This document shows positions 17,363 to 27,880 of a stretch of 64,000 nt of DNA, in pieces. The translations under genes were made by a program, and so were the position numbers. The DNA is taken from positions 150,460-214,459 of the forward strand of contig NZ_JXJX01000001.1 in NCBI RefSeq assembly GCF_002441715.1, read 5' to 3'. The first letter of the stretch is position 1, and every line of letters begins with the position of its first letter. This DNA comes from Pseudolactococcus plantarum. Its GTDB lineage: Bacteria > Bacillota > Bacilli > Lactobacillales > Streptococcaceae. The notes below the pieces were generated by a model, which saw nothing but the letters and a program-made list of their open reading frames with translations, did not search any database and was not told the origin of the DNA.

Positions 17363-18086
17363 AATATTAGATGAGGTGGATTCAAAAGTATTAACTGACA
17401 TGAAATATCGGGTTTGGCAAGCTAATCTTGCTTTGGCTAAAGCTAATCTAGTTGTCTTAACTTGGGGCAATGCGAGCGAAATCAATCGTGATCTTGGGAT
17501 TATTGTCATAAAACCAAGTGGTGTCCCATATGAAGCGATGACAGCTGATCAAATGGTTGTGACAGATTTAGCAGGCAATCTTTTGGAGGAAGGGTCTTTA
17601 AACCCCTCATCTGATTTACCGACACATGTCTATCTTTATCAGCAATTTAAAGGAGTCAACGGCATCGTCCATACACATTCCAAGTATGCGGTAATGTGGG
17701 CCCAATCTGGTCGAGATATTCCGCCATATGGCACCACACATGCTGACACGTTTTATGGGCCAATCCCTTGTACCCGTCAACTGACAGAAGATGAAGTTGT
17801 CACAGCCTATGAGCGAGATACGGGGAAGGTAATTGTGGAGAGATTTATAAATGATCAGATTGATCCGCTTGCAGTCCCAGGTATCTTAACGATCGGACAT
17901 GGCCCATTTACTTGGGGTGTGACAGTTGAAAAAGCTGTTGAAAATGCAATCGTACTAGATGAAGTCGCCCATATGGCTTTATTTACTGAGATGTTAAATG
18001 ATCATCGAGATGTACTGCCAAATTACTTATTAGATAAGCATTATTTCAGAAAACATGGTAAGCATGCCTATTATGGTCAAGGATAA
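17355..18086 (+). CDS. ulaF: L-ribulose-5-phosphate 4-epimerase
   Basis: 243 residues of the class II aldolase/AraD family. Zinc ligands appear in VHTHSKYAVMW and TTHADTFYG, with a further His at GHGPFTWG. It produces D-xylulose 5-phosphate, which enters the pentose or phosphoketolase pathway. AGGAGG sits in the end of ulaE. Last gene of the operon. AraD proteins are near relatives, but the neighbours fix the role. Confidence 0.93.
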   Translation: MLKILDEVDSKVLTDMKYRVWQANLALAKANLVVLTWGNASEINRDLGIIVIKPSGVPYEAMTADQMVVTDLAGNLLEEGSLNPSSDLPTHVYLYQQFKGVNGIVHTHSKYAVMWAQSGRDIPPYGTTHADTFYGPIPCTRQLTEDEVVTAYERDTGKVIVERFINDQIDPLAVPGILTIGHGPFTWGVTVEKAVENAIVLDEVAHMALFTEMLNDHRDVLPNYLLDKHYFRKHGKHAYYGQG

Positions 18087-18125
18087 GAAAAGCGTAACAA
18101 ACAATTTTGTTTGTTACGCTTTTTG
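18087..18125 (+). terminator. Terminator of the ula operon
   Basis: AAAAGCGTAACAAAC and GTTTGTTACGCTTTTT form a perfect stem of about 15 bp around AATTTT, immediately after the stop codon. Confidence 0.93.
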
Positions 18126-18290
18126 CTAAAGTTTCACGAGACTCATCATACTAAACGATACACAAGAAACGTCTCTATCAGCAGTCCTTAACAGTGTGAG
18201 TTTAAGCCATTAGGCTGATTCATATATCGGCTTTGAATATGAAAAAAACATGGGAAATTTTTAAAATAATCAAACTTTCGCTGTAAATAA

Positions 18291-18319
18291 TTGACATTAC
18301 AAAATATTTTGTCTAAAAT
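18291..18319 (+). promoter_or_regulatory. Promoter of the cyclopropane synthase gene
   Basis: TTGACA at 18291-18296, a 17-base spacer and TAAAAT at 18314-18319. The predicted start at about 18326 leaves a 20-base leader. Confidence 0.78.
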
Positions 18320-18345
18320 ACAAATTGTACTTAAGGGGGGGAAAG

Positions 18346-19548
18346 ATGTTAGACAAAACGATATACAAACAAATTTTTAAAGCGAGTTTTGACGCCCCAA
18401 TCGACGTTGAATTCTGGGATGGTGAAGAGGTAAGTTATGGTGAAGGAACACCGATTGCCAAAATCAAATTAAATGAAATCATCCCAATCAAAGATATTAT
18501 GGCTCATGCATCACTCACGTTTGGTGAGGCTTACATGGACGGTAAAATCGAAATTACTGGAGATTTACAACAATTAATCACAGTCATTTATCAATCTAAA
18601 GATAGCTTTATGAACAATTCTAAGTTTTCAAAGTTCATTCCAAAACGGTCACATTCTGAAAAAGCTAGTAAAGCAGATGTGCAAAGTCATTATGATATCG
18701 GGAATGAGTTTTATAAGATGTGGTTAGATCCAACGATGACTTATTCATGTGCTTATTTTGCTAGTGAACAGGATTCTTTAGAAGATGCACAATGGAATAA
18801 AGTGCGTCATATTATCAATAAACTACATGCTAAACCAGATGAAACTTTGTTGGACATTGGCTGTGGCTGGGGAACTTTGATCTTCACTGCTGCAAAAGAG
18901 TATGATCTTGAAGCGACTGGTGTGACACTTAGTCAAGAACAATATGACTTTGTAACAGCTAAAATAAAAGCAGAAGGTTTAGAAGGCCGAGTTCATGTTT
19001 ATTTAAAAGACTATCGTGAGCTGGTACAAACTTATGATCATGTGACTTCTGTCGGCATGTTTGAGCATGTTGGTAAAGAAAACTTGCAAGAATATTTTGA
19101 ACAAGTTAGCAACCGCTTAACTGATGAAGGGACAGCGTTGATTCATGGTATCACTGGACAGCACGATGGTGCTGGTGTGGATGCATGGATTAATAAATAT
19201 ATCTTCCCAGGTGGGTATATTCCAAATGTTGCAGAAAATATCACCCATATTCTTCATACACCAATGCAATTAGATGATCTTGAACCACTACGTCGTCATT
19301 ATCAACGTACGTTAGAGATCTGGACAGAGAATTTCCACAAGGTAAAAGAAGATGTGGTCGGCACTTACGGCATGCGTTTTTACAGAATGTGGGACTTATA
19401 TCTACAATCTTGTGCAGCATCATTTGAGTCAGGAAATATTGATGTAATGCAATATCTTTTGACAAAAGGTGCTTCATGTAAAAATTTACCAATGACACGC
19501 GCTTATATTTATCACGCTGATGTAGCGCATGGTATCAAATTAAATTAA
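18346..19548 (+). CDS. cfa: Cyclopropane-fatty-acyl-phospholipid synthase family methyltransferase
   Basis: 400 residues from the ATG at 18346, preceded by an unusual seven-G Shine-Dalgarno (AAGGGGGGGAAAG). The N-terminal 100 residues precede a SAM-dependent methyltransferase with [12 protein letters not shown] (about 170-182) and the family block [20 protein letters not shown]. Transfers a methylene group from SAM to cis double bonds of membrane phospholipids, an acid-stress adaptation in lactic acid bacteria. It has its own promoter and terminator. A related fatty-acid methyltransferase activity cannot be excluded. Confidence 0.9.
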   Translation: MLDKTIYKQIFKASFDAPIDVEFWDGEEVSYGEGTPIAKIKLNEIIPIKDIMAHASLTFGEAYMDGKIEITGDLQQLITVIYQSKDSFMNNSKFSKFIPKRSHSEKASKADVQSHYDIGNEFYKMWLDPTMTYSCAYFASEQDSLEDAQWNKVRHIINKLHAKPDETLLDIGCGWGTLIFTAAKEYDLEATGVTLSQEQYDFVTAKIKAEGLEGRVHVYLKDYRELVQTYDHVTSVGMFEHVGKENLQEYFEQVSNRLTDEGTALIHGITGQHDGAGVDAWINKYIFPGGYIPNVAENITHILHTPMQLDDLEPLRRHYQRTLEIWTENFHKVKEDVVGTYGMRFYRMWDLYLQSCAASFESGNIDVMQYLLTKGASCKNLPMTRAYIYHADVAHGIKLN

Positions 19549-19556
19549 CTTATGAC

Positions 19557-19588
19557 TAAAAGACTGCTTGGGTAAGCGGTCTTTTTTT
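19557..19588 (+). terminator. Terminator after cfa
   Basis: AAAAGACTGCTT pairs with AAGCGGTCTTTT (G-T pairs allowed) around GGGT, then TTTT. Confidence 0.85.
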
Positions 19589-19668
19589 CGTCACTTATCG
19601 TTTATGTTTATCTCTTATGATCATAAGTGTTGTAATTGTTTTTATCCGTATATTGCGATGTAGTGATG

Positions 19669-19677
19669 TGCTATAAT
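19669..19677 (+). promoter_or_regulatory. Extended -10 promoter of polC
   Basis: TGCTATAAT, with about 33 bases of leader before the polC ATG at 19717; no convincing -35. Confidence 0.6.
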
Positions 19678-19716
19678 AAAAGTAACATCAATTCATGAAA
19701 TTAAGAAAGAAGTCTA

Positions 19717-22700
19717 ATGAACGAGTTATTTGAGAAACTAATGGATCAGCTGGAAATGCCGGTTGATATTAGAAACAATCCAGTATTTCAAGGTCATATT
19801 GACAAAGTAGAAGTACATGCTGTTAGTAAAATTTGGCATTTTTATTTGACTTTTCCTAGTATTTTACCAATTACTATTTATAAAGAGCTTGTCTATCGAT
19901 TAGAGATGGCTTTTTCAAATATTGCTAAAACAGAGGTAAGTATCAAAACAAGTGATGGCAGTTTTGATGAAGCCTTGTTAAATGCGTATTTGCCAGAAGT
20001 TTTTGAAAAAAAGGGGTGTGATACGCCTAGTTTTACAGCCATTTTCAAGAAATATCAATTTATCGCAGGCAACCAGTCCTCAGATGCACAGCTCTTAGTC
20101 GGTGAGTTGTCGAATTTAGAGTATTTTGTGAAGCATTATTTTCCAGTTATGGAAAAACATTTTCAAGATTTTGGCTTTACAGATCTACATATCATACCCA
20201 AAATTGATTATGACTTAACGGATAAGTTAGTCGCTGAGTACGAAAAGAAATCCGAAGCAGCTTTAGCTGAAATTCTTGCTAACCAGCCTGATCCCGCCTA
20301 TTTTGAAGACCAAGCATCAGCGCCGCAAAAAGACCTACACCTATCACCGACTCATCTTGCCTTAGGTAAAGAAATCAAGTCCACTGATCCTGTTGTTCAG
20401 ATGAAAGATATCGTCAACGAGGAAGCGAATGTCACGTTTGAGGGCTATGTGTTTGCAGCTGAACATAAAGTATTCAAAAATCGCACAACAGGCAAAGAAA
20501 GTCATATGCTTGAAGTGAAGATGACAGACTATAGTAGCTCTTTTATTATCCAAAAATGGGGTAGAAAGCCTGAAGAGCAGGCGATGTTTGATTTGGTCAA
20601 AAAAGGAATGTGGCTCAAAGTTAAGGGTAGCGTTCAGATGGACCAGTATAAGCATGAACTTGTCATGAGTGTCCGTGATATGATCGAAATTAAGGCTAAA
20701 AATATCCGCAAAGATTTAATGCCTGATGATGCAAAACGTGTTGAATTTCATGCTCACACCAATATGTCGACGATGGATGCGATTGCAGATGTCTCTGATT
20801 TAGTTGCACAAGCTGCACGTTGGGGGCACAAAGCGATTGCGATTACGGATCATGCAGGAGCGCAAAGTTTTCCACATGCTCACTCAGCAGGTAAGAAAAA
20901 TGGCGTCAAAATTCTTTATGGTATCGAAGCCAACCTAGTAGAAGATAGAGTCCCTATTACCTATAATGAAGACGATAGTAGTCTATCTGACTCAACTTAT
21001 GTTGTATTTGATGTGGAAACGACAGGGCTTTCAGCTGTTTACAACCAATTAATTCAGGTTGCAGCATCAAAAATGCACAAAGGCAATGTCATCGAACAAT
21101 TTGATGAGTTCATCGATCCAGGCCATCCGGTCAGTGAGTTTACAACTCAGTTGACAGGTATTACCGATGATATGCTAAAAGGCTCAAAACCCTTAGAAGA
21201 TGTTCTGAAATCTTTTCAAACATTTTGTGAAGGGAGTATTCTTGTCGCCCATAATGCCACATTTGATGTCGGCTTTATGAACATGAACTATCAACGCTTT
21301 GACTTACCAGTGATTAGTCAGCCAGTGATTGATACACTCGAATTTGCTCGTAATCTATATCCAGAAATTAAACGTCATGGCTTGGGTCCTTTGACGAAAC
21401 GTTTTCAAGTTTCTTTGGAAAATCACCATTTGGCTAACTTTGATGCTGAGGCAACTGGACGACTCTTATTTATTTTTCTCAACGATGCCAAACAAAAATT
21501 CAATATTGAAAAACTGAGTGATCTCAATACAAAGGTTGTTGATGAAAATTCGTATAAAAGAGCACGCGTCAAACATGCGACGATTTATGCGAAAACACAA
21601 ACAGGGCTGAAAAATCTATTTAAGCTAATTTCTTTCTCAAATGTTAACTATTTTGCTGGCGTACCTAGAATCCCTAAATCAGTACTTGAAGCACATCGTG
21701 ACGGGCTTATTGTAGGCTCAGCATGTTCTGAAGGGGAAGTATTTGAGGCGGTGACGAATAAATCGTTTGATGATGCATTAAAGATTGCTGATTACTACGA
21801 TTTTATAGAAATTATGCCACCTGCGGTCTATCGTCCTTTGATTGTCAAAGAAACGGTTAAAGATGAGATTGAGCTGCAACGTATTTTAAAAGATATGTTA
21901 AAGATTGCAAATCAGCTTGGTAAACCAGTTCTTGCAACGGGAAATGTCCATTATATAAACCCAGAAGACGCAGTTTATCGTGAAATCATTGTCCGCTCTC
22001 TTGGGGCAGGAGCTATGATCAACCGACCTATTGGACGCGGTGAACATGCCATGCCAGCGCCCTTACCAGAAGTTCACTTTAGAACGACCAATGAAATGCT
22101 TGATGCGTTTGCCTTTTTAGGAGAGGAAGTGGCAAGAGAAATTGTCATTGAAAATACCCAAAAAATGGCAGAGTCATTTGATGTGCTAACACCAGTCAGA
22201 CAAGATCTTTACACACCTTATATTCCTGAATCTGAGGAAAAAATGGCTAAGCTGACTTATGAGAAGTCTCATGCCATTTATGGCAACCCTTTACCTGATA
22301 TTGTCGATTTAAGAATTGAGAAAGAGTTGAATTCCATTATCGGAAATGGGTTCTCTGTTATTTATCTCATCTCTCAGATTCTTGTTGAACGCTCTAATAA
22401 CCGTGGCTATCTTGTCGGGTCTCGTGGCTCAGTCGGCTCCTCCTTTGTCGCGACCATGACAGGGATTACAGAGGTTAATCCCTTGCCACCACATTATGTT
22501 TGTCCTGGGTGTCAATTTTCGGAGTTTTTCACAGAAGGTCAATATGGGTCAGGATTTGATATGCCTGAAAAAGCTTGTCCAAACTGTGGTGAGCGCTTGA
22601 AAAAAGATGGACATGATATTCCTTTTGAAACGTTTTTAGGATTTAAAGGGGACAAAGTACCCGATATAGACCTTAACTTTTCCGGAGCAGATCAGCCTAG

Positions 22701-24111
22701 TGCGCATTTAGATGTTCGAGATATTTTCGGGGAAGACTATGCCTTTCGTGCGGGAACAATTGGTACGGTAGCTGAGAAAACAGCTTTTGGATTTGTTAAA
22801 GGCTATGAACGAGATTATGGTCATTACTACCGGGGGGCCGAGATAGAGCGTTTAGCTGCAGGTAGTACCGGTGTAAAACGGACAACTGGTCAACATCCCG
22901 GTGGGATCATTGTTATTCCAGGCTATATGGATGTTTATGATTTTAGTCCGGTTGCTTATCCAGCTGAGGATATCAATGCCGAATGGAAGACAACGCATTT
23001 TGATTTCCATGCCATTCATGACAACATCTTAAAACTTGATATCCTTGGGCATGATGATCCGACCATGATTCGTAAACTTCAAGATTTATCTGGTATGGAT
23101 GCCTCAACTATCCCGATGGATGACCCAGATGTCATGAAAATTTTTGCTGGAACAGAGGTCTTAGGGGTGACACCAGAACAAATTTTTTCAAAGACTGGTA
23201 CCTTAGGTGTCCCTGAAATGGGGACAGCATTTGTTCGTGGCATGTTGGAAGAGACGAAACCTAGTACGTTTGCAGAATTATTGCAGATTTCAGGCTTGTC
23301 TCATGGTACCGATGTATGGTTAGGGAATGCACAAGAATTAATCAAGCAAGGGATTGCCAACTTAGCAAACGTTATCGGGTGTCGAGATGATATTATGGTG
23401 TATCTAATCCACGCGGGATTAGATGAATCTATGGCCTTTACGATTATGGAGCGCGTGAGAAAAGGGTTATGGAACAAGATAGACGATGAAGAGCGTGAGA
23501 CTTATATTGCTGCCATGCGAGAAAATAATGTACCTGAGTGGTACATTGACTCGTGTAGTAAGATTAAGTATATGTTTCCCAAAGCCCATGCGGCAGCTTA
23601 TATCATGATGGCATTACGTGTTGCCTACTTTAAGGTGCATATGCCAATCTATTACTATTGTGCCTGGTTTTCTATTCGTGCTAATGCTTTTGATTTGAAA
23701 GTAATGGGAGATGGCTTAGCTGCTGTCAAAACAAGAATGACAGAAATTAAAAGCAAAGGGTTTGAAGCTACCAATGTTGAAAATGCGCTGTTTAGCACTT
23801 TAGAACTTTGTAATGAGATGTTGGAACGTGGCTTTAAGTTTGGCAAGTTAGATTTGTATCGTAGTGAAGCTGATGAGTTTATTATCGATGATGATACGTT
23901 GATTCCGCCTTTTTCTGCCATGGATGGTCTAGGTGGTAATGTAGCCAGACAGATTGTAAAGGCACGCGCAGATGGAGAGTTCTTAAGTAAGACTGAACTC
24001 AGAAAACGTGCAGGCGTTTCTCAAACTTTAGTGGATAAGATGGATGAGATGGGCATTTTAGGAAATATGCCTGAAGACAACCAATTAAGTCTGTTTGATG
24101 ATTTGTTTTAA
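19717..24111 (+). CDS. polC: DNA polymerase III alpha subunit, Gram-positive PolC type
   Basis: 1464 residues, full length for PolC. In order: an N-terminal domain, an OB domain (about 225-320), a PHP domain starting [12 protein letters not shown] near residue 344, interrupted by a DEDD 3'-5' proofreading exonuclease ([10 protein letters not shown] near 430), then the C-family polymerase core with a zinc finger (CPGCQFSEF and CPNCG, about 929-955), [11 protein letters not shown] and the PDIDLNFSG catalytic block. It is the replicative polymerase of low-GC Gram-positives. Own promoter; AAGAAG-type weak ribosome-binding site; terminator downstream. Confidence 0.97.
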   Translation: MNELFEKLMDQLEMPVDIRNNPVFQGHIDKVEVHAVSKIWHFYLTFPSILPITIYKELVYRLEMAFSNIAKTEVSIKTSDGSFDEALLNAYLPEVFEKKGCDTPSFTAIFKKYQFIAGNQSSDAQLLVGELSNLEYFVKHYFPVMEKHFQDFGFTDLHIIPKIDYDLTDKLVAEYEKKSEAALAEILANQPDPAYFEDQASAPQKDLHLSPTHLALGKEIKSTDPVVQMKDIVNEEANVTFEGYVFAAEHKVFKNRTTGKESHMLEVKMTDYSSSFIIQKWGRKPEEQAMFDLVKKGMWLKVKGSVQMDQYKHELVMSVRDMIEIKAKNIRKDLMPDDAKRVEFHAHTNMSTMDAIADVSDLVAQAARWGHKAIAITDHAGAQSFPHAHSAGKKNGVKILYGIEANLVEDRVPITYNEDDSSLSDSTYVVFDVETTGLSAVYNQLIQVAASKMHKGNVIEQFDEFIDPGHPVSEFTTQLTGITDDMLKGSKPLEDVLKSFQTFCEGSILVAHNATFDVGFMNMNYQRFDLPVISQPVIDTLEFARNLYPEIKRHGLGPLTKRFQVSLENHHLANFDAEATGRLLFIFLNDAKQKFNIEKLSDLNTKVVDENSYKRARVKHATIYAKTQTGLKNLFKLISFSNVNYFAGVPRIPKSVLEAHRDGLIVGSACSEGEVFEAVTNKSFDDALKIADYYDFIEIMPPAVYRPLIVKETVKDEIELQRILKDMLKIANQLGKPVLATGNVHYINPEDAVYREIIVRSLGAGAMINRPIGRGEHAMPAPLPEVHFRTTNEMLDAFAFLGEEVAREIVIENTQKMAESFDVLTPVRQDLYTPYIPESEEKMAKLTYEKSHAIYGNPLPDIVDLRIEKELNSIIGNGFSVIYLISQILVERSNNRGYLVGSRGSVGSSFVATMTGITEVNPLPPHYVCPGCQFSEFFTEGQYGSGFDMPEKACPNCGERLKKDGHDIPFETFLGFKGDKVPDIDLNFSGADQPSAHLDVRDIFGEDYAFRAGTIGTVAEKTAFGFVKGYERDYGHYYRGAEIERLAAGSTGVKRTTGQHPGGIIVIPGYMDVYDFSPVAYPAEDINAEWKTTHFDFHAIHDNILKLDILGHDDPTMIRKLQDLSGMDASTIPMDDPDVMKIFAGTEVLGVTPEQIFSKTGTLGVPEMGTAFVRGMLEETKPSTFAELLQISGLSHGTDVWLGNAQELIKQGIANLANVIGCRDDIMVYLIHAGLDESMAFTIMERVRKGLWNKIDDEERETYIAAMRENNVPEWYIDSCSKIKYMFPKAHAAAYIMMALRVAYFKVHMPIYYYCAWFSIRANAFDLKVMGDGLAAVKTRMTEIKSKGFEATNVENALFSTLELCNEMLERGFKFGKLDLYRSEADEFIIDDDTLIPPFSAMDGLGGNVARQIVKARADGEFLSKTELRKRAGVSQTLVDKMDEMGILGNMPEDNQLSLFDDLF

Positions 24112-24167
24112 TACTTAGTATGCTATCCTATGAAAGATAAGTATTCATTAGCTATACTCTATTGATA

Positions 24168-24201
24168 TAAAAAATCTGTTAGCGTTGCTAGCAGATTTTT
24201 T
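24168..24201 (+). terminator. Terminator between polC and comGA
   Basis: AAAAATCTGTTAGC and GCTAGCAGATTTTTT form a near-perfect stem around GTT. It lies directly upstream of the comGA leader. Confidence 0.88.
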
Positions 24202-24225
24202 GCGTATAAATATAGAGGTATAAAA

Positions 24226-25200
24226 ATGGTACAAAAAATCGCGATCAAACTCTTACTCAATGCACTTGATTTTGGTGCTAGTGATATCTATATTTTACCA
24301 ACCGAGGGGACTTTCTCAATTAGTTTGCGACATTCAGCATCTCGCAAACACTATGCTGTCTTCTCAGAGTCAATTGGACAAAGTTTAATTTCTCATTTCA
24401 AATTTATTGCTGGTATGAACGTTGGTGAAAAAAGACGCACACAACTAGGCTCTTGTAGTTATGTGATAGCTGCACAAACATTAAGAATTAGATTATCTAC
24501 GGTGGGTGATTTTCAAAATCGTGAAAGCTTAGTATTACGCCTATTGCCTAAGTCGGATGCGCCTTTGCTATTTTGGGATGAAACAGATTTGACAGATGTC
24601 TTGTCGTTGGTAGACAGACGAGGTCTTTATCTATTTTCTGGTCCAGTGGGGTCTGGAAAAACAACACTGATGAACCATATTGCAAAAGAAAAGTTTTTTG
24701 AAAGACAGGTGATTACCATTGAGGATCCGGTGGAGCTTGTTAGTCCAGAATTTTTACAGTTACAGCTAAATGAAGCGATTGGCAATACCTATGATCATCT
24801 GATTAAACTCTCACTTCGTCATATGCCTGATCTGGTGATAGTAGGTGAGATACGAGATCAAGAAACTGCCCGGGCAGTGATTCGCGCTAGCTTAACAGGC
24901 TATACTGTATTCTCGACTGTTCATGCCAGATCGATTAGTGGTGTTTATGCAAGATTAATAGAACTTGGTATTGACTCAAGTGAGTTGACAAACGCCTTAT
25001 CTGCGATTGTTTATCAACGTCTTATAGGTGGAAAAGGGATCTTAACTTATGCTGATAAAAACTTTCTTAATCACACAACTCAAACTTGGCATAACAAAAT
25101 TGAAGGGCTCGTTAAATCAGGAGATATTAGCAGTGATATGGCATCATCAGAAAAAAATACCCATCAAACAACAAGTCAAACTGATGACTTTGATGCATAA
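24226..25200 (+). CDS. comGA: Competence pilus assembly ATPase ComGA
   Basis: 324 residues of the type II secretion/type IV pilus traffic ATPase family. Walker A GPVGSGKTT near residue 140, Asp box ITIEDPVEL, Walker B-like LVIVGEIRDQETARA and a conserved His in STVHARS. It powers assembly of the competence pseudopilus that binds DNA. AGAGG lies upstream of the ATG. The 3' end overlaps comGB by about 68 bases. No convincing ComX box was found upstream. Confidence 0.94.
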   Translation: MVQKIAIKLLLNALDFGASDIYILPTEGTFSISLRHSASRKHYAVFSESIGQSLISHFKFIAGMNVGEKRRTQLGSCSYVIAAQTLRIRLSTVGDFQNRESLVLRLLPKSDAPLLFWDETDLTDVLSLVDRRGLYLFSGPVGSGKTTLMNHIAKEKFFERQVITIEDPVELVSPEFLQLQLNEAIGNTYDHLIKLSLRHMPDLVIVGEIRDQETARAVIRASLTGYTVFSTVHARSISGVYARLIELGIDSSELTNALSAIVYQRLIGGKGILTYADKNFLNHTTQTWHNKIEGLVKSGDISSDMASSEKNTHQTTSQTDDFDA

Positions 25201-26134
25201 TTTATTGAGTAGTGGCTTCAATTTATCAGAGATGATACATTTTCTTGAACGCTCGAAACTTGTTGATCAAACATTTGTCACGACGATGCGTACTTGTCTA
25301 TCAGATGGTCAAAGTTTGTCACAAATTTTTTCGACCTTACAGTTTTCGGAGTCAGTCGTCACGCAGATAGCACTGTCAGACCACCACGGTAATCTTAGTC
25401 AAACATTAGCTTTGATTACCAACAACTTAACAAGCAAAGCACAAGTCAGGAATAAGTTAATTGCGGTGAGTACCTATCCTTTGATATTAGTTGTCACGTT
25501 GATTATGATGATGGTAGGGATGAAAAATTACCTGTTACCACAAGTTGGTAGAGAAAATATTGCTAGTATCGTTTTACATTATCTGCCTTCAGGCATTTTG
25601 TCTGTAAGTGGTCTCTTAATCATTGCTGTTTTGTTGTTCAGGCATTATTTTAGACAAACATCTGCCTTGCGTAATTTTCAAAAAATAGGTACTTTGCCTT
25701 GTATTGGTAAATTCGTAAAACTCTATTTAACCGCTTTTTATGCAAGAGAATGGGGGAACTTGATCAAACACGGCCTGCCCTTAAGTCAAATAGTCGAGTT
25801 GATGCTGACGCAAGAAGATAGGTTATTTCGTGAAGTGGGGCAAGACTTGTTGGCAAGTATGCAGTCGGGAGAGTCTTTTCATAAGCCAATCGCAACTTAT
25901 AGATTTTTTACACCGGAACTTGCTTTAATTATTGAATATGGAGAAATGAAAGCAAAGCTAGGCGATGAACTGTTACTTTATTCAGAGTTATCATGGCAGT
26001 CATTTTTTCATAGGGTAGATACGTCGCTAAATTTAATACAGCCATTCATTTTTTTATTGGTGGCTTTAATGATCGTATTAATCTATGCAGCGATGTTACT
26101 ACCTATCTATGCTCAGATGGATATAGGACTATGA
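25133..26134 (+). CDS. comGB: Competence pilus membrane platform protein ComGB
   Basis: About 333 residues, GspF/PilC family: two T2SF domains with three membrane segments (around 120-140, 168-190 and 310-330). The chosen start is the GTG at 25133, with GGAG 9 bases upstream; the frame is open from 25049, but that ATG has no site and lies deep in comGA. The start is the uncertain part. The protein anchors the pseudopilus machine in the membrane and works with ComGA. Confidence 0.88.
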   Translation: MIWHHQKKIPIKQQVKLMTLMHNLLSSGFNLSEMIHFLERSKLVDQTFVTTMRTCLSDGQSLSQIFSTLQFSESVVTQIALSDHHGNLSQTLALITNNLTSKAQVRNKLIAVSTYPLILVVTLIMMMVGMKNYLLPQVGRENIASIVLHYLPSGILSVSGLLIIAVLLFRHYFRQTSALRNFQKIGTLPCIGKFVKLYLTAFYAREWGNLIKHGLPLSQIVELMLTQEDRLFREVGQDLLASMQSGESFHKPIATYRFFTPELALIIEYGEMKAKLGDELLLYSELSWQSFFHRVDTSLNLIQPFIFLLVALMIVLIYAAMLLPIYAQMDIGL

Positions 26135-26135
26135 G

Positions 26136-26471
26136 ATGAAGAAAAAGAAGATAAATATAGTTAAAAAAAGGGTTGATTCGTTTACGCTTATTGAAATGTT
26201 GCTAGTTCTGATTATTATTAGTGTGCTGATCATGCTTTTTGTCCCCAATTTGTCTAATCAAAAACAGACAGTTAAAGAGACTGGTAATGCAGCAGTAGTT
26301 AAAGTTGTAGCAACGCAAGCTGAATTATATAAAATGACCCATTCAGGGAAAGTTTCTTTGACTATATTGCTAAAAAATGGCAATATCACACAAGAACAGG
26401 TGGATGCTTATCATGCGTATTATGAAACAGCTAAAAATAAAGGAGAAACGCCAGAGATTCCAACAGACTAG
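26136..26471 (+). CDS. comGC: Major competence pseudopilin ComGC
   Basis: 111 residues. Basic leader, then SFTLIEMLLVLIIISVLIML, a class III prepilin signal with Glu at position 5 of the mature part, and the ComGC-typical KVVATQAELYKMTH. The residue before the cleavage point is Ser instead of the usual Gly or Ala. It polymerises into the competence pilus after processing by the ComC peptidase, whose gene is not in the window. Starts one base after the comGB stop and overlaps comGD. Confidence 0.93.
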   Translation: MKKKKINIVKKRVDSFTLIEMLLVLIIISVLIMLFVPNLSNQKQTVKETGNAAVVKVVATQAELYKMTHSGKVSLTILLKNGNITQEQVDAYHAYYETAKNKGETPEIPTD

Positions 26472-26871
26472 AGGATTTACAGTTTTTGAGTCGTTATTGG
26501 TTTTGACAATTACCTGCGCGTTTATCGTCTTGTTTGAGACGAACTTTCGACAAACAGTCCACATCATTCGAGGAGAACTATTTGTGCTTGAGTTTGAAAA
26601 TAAATTAAGGCACCAACAATCACAGGCGCTTACTAGGGCAGAGGTGAGAAAGATATCTGCCACAAATAATGTCATTAGCCTAAATGGGGAAGTGCTTTTA
26701 GTACCCAAAGAAACGATTTTCTCTGATTTTGATATTACCTTTAACCCAAACGGTAATATTCAATCTATTAAACGGGCTAAGATCGTGGTACAACTACCTT
26801 ATCATGATAATCAAACAATCACATATCAGTTACAGTTAGGAAGTGGTTTATATAAAAAAACGACAAGTTAA
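26413..26871 (+). CDS. comGD: Minor competence pseudopilin ComGD
   Basis: About 152 residues. A prepilin motif RGFTVFESLLVLTI follows a basic leader, with cleavage expected after Gly. Start at 26413 is chosen because AGGTGG lies 9 bases upstream; ATGs at 26377 and 26422 in the same frame are alternatives. It overlaps comGC by 59 bases and comGE by 29, so the com genes are translationally coupled. Confidence 0.85.
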   Translation: MRIMKQLKIKEKRQRFQQTRGFTVFESLLVLTITCAFIVLFETNFRQTVHIIRGELFVLEFENKLRHQQSQALTRAEVRKISATNNVISLNGEVLLVPKETIFSDFDITFNPNGNIQSIKRAKIVVQLPYHDNQTITYQLQLGSGLYKKTTS

Positions 26872-27148
26872 TGCGTATATTCTGTTAGAAAGTCTCATTA
26901 CAATGGTTTTGTTAGGTGTCATCACATTCGTTGTGCTAAGAGAAATTTCAGCTAATCGCTTATTACTTTATCGACAAAATAAGGAGATAGAGGAACTTAA
27001 TGTTGCATTTATGGCTTATGATAGCAAGCAAACAACCTTAAGTGCAAACGGTGTCGTGATTCATTTGGTTAAAACAGATAACCTGCTTACGATTTCAAAT
27101 GATAGTGAGGAGGTGCTGCGTCTTGAAATACGACAAGAGAAACCTTAA
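26843..27148 (+). CDS. comGE: Minor competence pseudopilin ComGE
   Basis: 101 residues. The N-terminal NAYILLESLITMVLLGVITF matches a processed pseudopilin with Ala before the cut and Glu at +5. Start is GTG at 26843; its AGG lies only 2 bases upstream, so initiation is probably coupled to comGD translation. Assigned from motif, size and place in the operon. Confidence 0.8.
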   Translation: MVYIKKRQVNAYILLESLITMVLLGVITFVVLREISANRLLLYRQNKEIEELNVAFMAYDSKQTTLSANGVVIHLVKTDNLLTISNDSEEVLRLEIRQEKP

Positions 27149-27566
27149 AGCCTTTACTTTATTGGAAACATTGGTAGCACTTTTTGTGATTTCATTATCT
27201 GTTTTGGTCATGCAAGGGATGACTAGGATAATTTCACAAGAGCTTGATAGCATCAGAAAATCAGATGACAGAGAGTGGCAAAATTTTTGTAATTTATTGA
27301 GACGAGACTTTGAAGGTGCTAAGCTGGATAACGTGCAAGATAATTTTTTGTATCTCATGACAGCTAATGGCGTGCGTCGATACGGTGTCAAAGCAGGTAG
27401 TGATGACTTTCGAAAAACTAATGCAGGTGGTCAAGGCTATCATCCGTTGATTTTTGGTATTTCATCTAGTGTTATTTCAGCGCAGCAAAATATCGTAGCA
27501 ATTCGTTTAATTTTTAGAAAAGGAGATGAGAGACTATTTATCTATGCATTTTCAAGCGCCAAGTAA
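27123..27566 (+). CDS. comGF: Minor competence pseudopilin ComGF
   Basis: About 147 residues from a TTG at 27123 with GGAGG 9 bases upstream, inside comGE. KAFTLLETLVALFVISLSVL is a canonical class III prepilin signal with Ala before the cut. The C-terminal part fits the ComGF family (RRDFEGAKLDNVQDNFLYL, YALHP-like GYHPLIFGIS). The longer frame from 27099 begins within the ribosome-binding site region and is rejected. Confidence 0.87.
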   Translation: MKYDKRNLKAFTLLETLVALFVISLSVLVMQGMTRIISQELDSIRKSDDREWQNFCNLLRRDFEGAKLDNVQDNFLYLMTANGVRRYGVKAGSDDFRKTNAGGQGYHPLIFGISSSVISAQQNIVAIRLIFRKGDERLFIYAFSSAK

Positions 27567-27868
27567 AAGCTGGGATTCTCCTTTCGGTATTGTCGATTTC
27601 GGTCATTTTTAGTTTGATATTAAGTTTTTACTTGACGGCAGTAGTGGACAATCAAAAAAATCTAAATAGCCAAAAATCATTTTTAATTGCACAACTGATG
27701 GCAAAGATGACAGTGGGTATGAGTCATGATCAAACAAATGGTAAAATTGTGTTTAACCATGGTCGGGTTGAGTATCAAAAAACAGGAGAAAAGTTGGTGA
27801 TCAGTGTGTCTTTGACAGATGGCGGGGATTATCGGTTCAAGTTGCCGTTGAGTGAAAAGACTAACTAA
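27548..27868 (+). CDS. comGG: Competence protein ComGG with anomalous start
   Basis: About 106 residues. The conserved N-terminal helix FKRQVKAGILL plus SVLSISVIFSLILSFYL is encoded in a frame open from 27530 that has no ATG, GTG or TTG before the helix. The first TTG (27590) would remove the KAGILL part. Either an ATT (27548 or 27536) is used, or one T is extra in the run at 27549-27552: without it the ATG at 27544 would read MHFKRQVKAG. The start given here is provisional. The protein is the last minor pseudopilin-like subunit of the comG operon. Confidence 0.7.
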   Translation: MFKRQVKAGILLSVLSISVIFSLILSFYLTAVVDNQKNLNSQKSFLIAQLMAKMTVGMSHDQTNGKIVFNHGRVEYQKTGEKLVISVSLTDGGDYRFKLPLSEKTN

Positions 27869-27880
27869 TCATCAGCCTCT

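Noticed and set aside
24201..24208. TGCGTATA as a ComX (com-box) promoter for comG
   Set aside because: Two mismatches to TACGAATA and the transcript would start within the Shine-Dalgarno; kept only as an open question.
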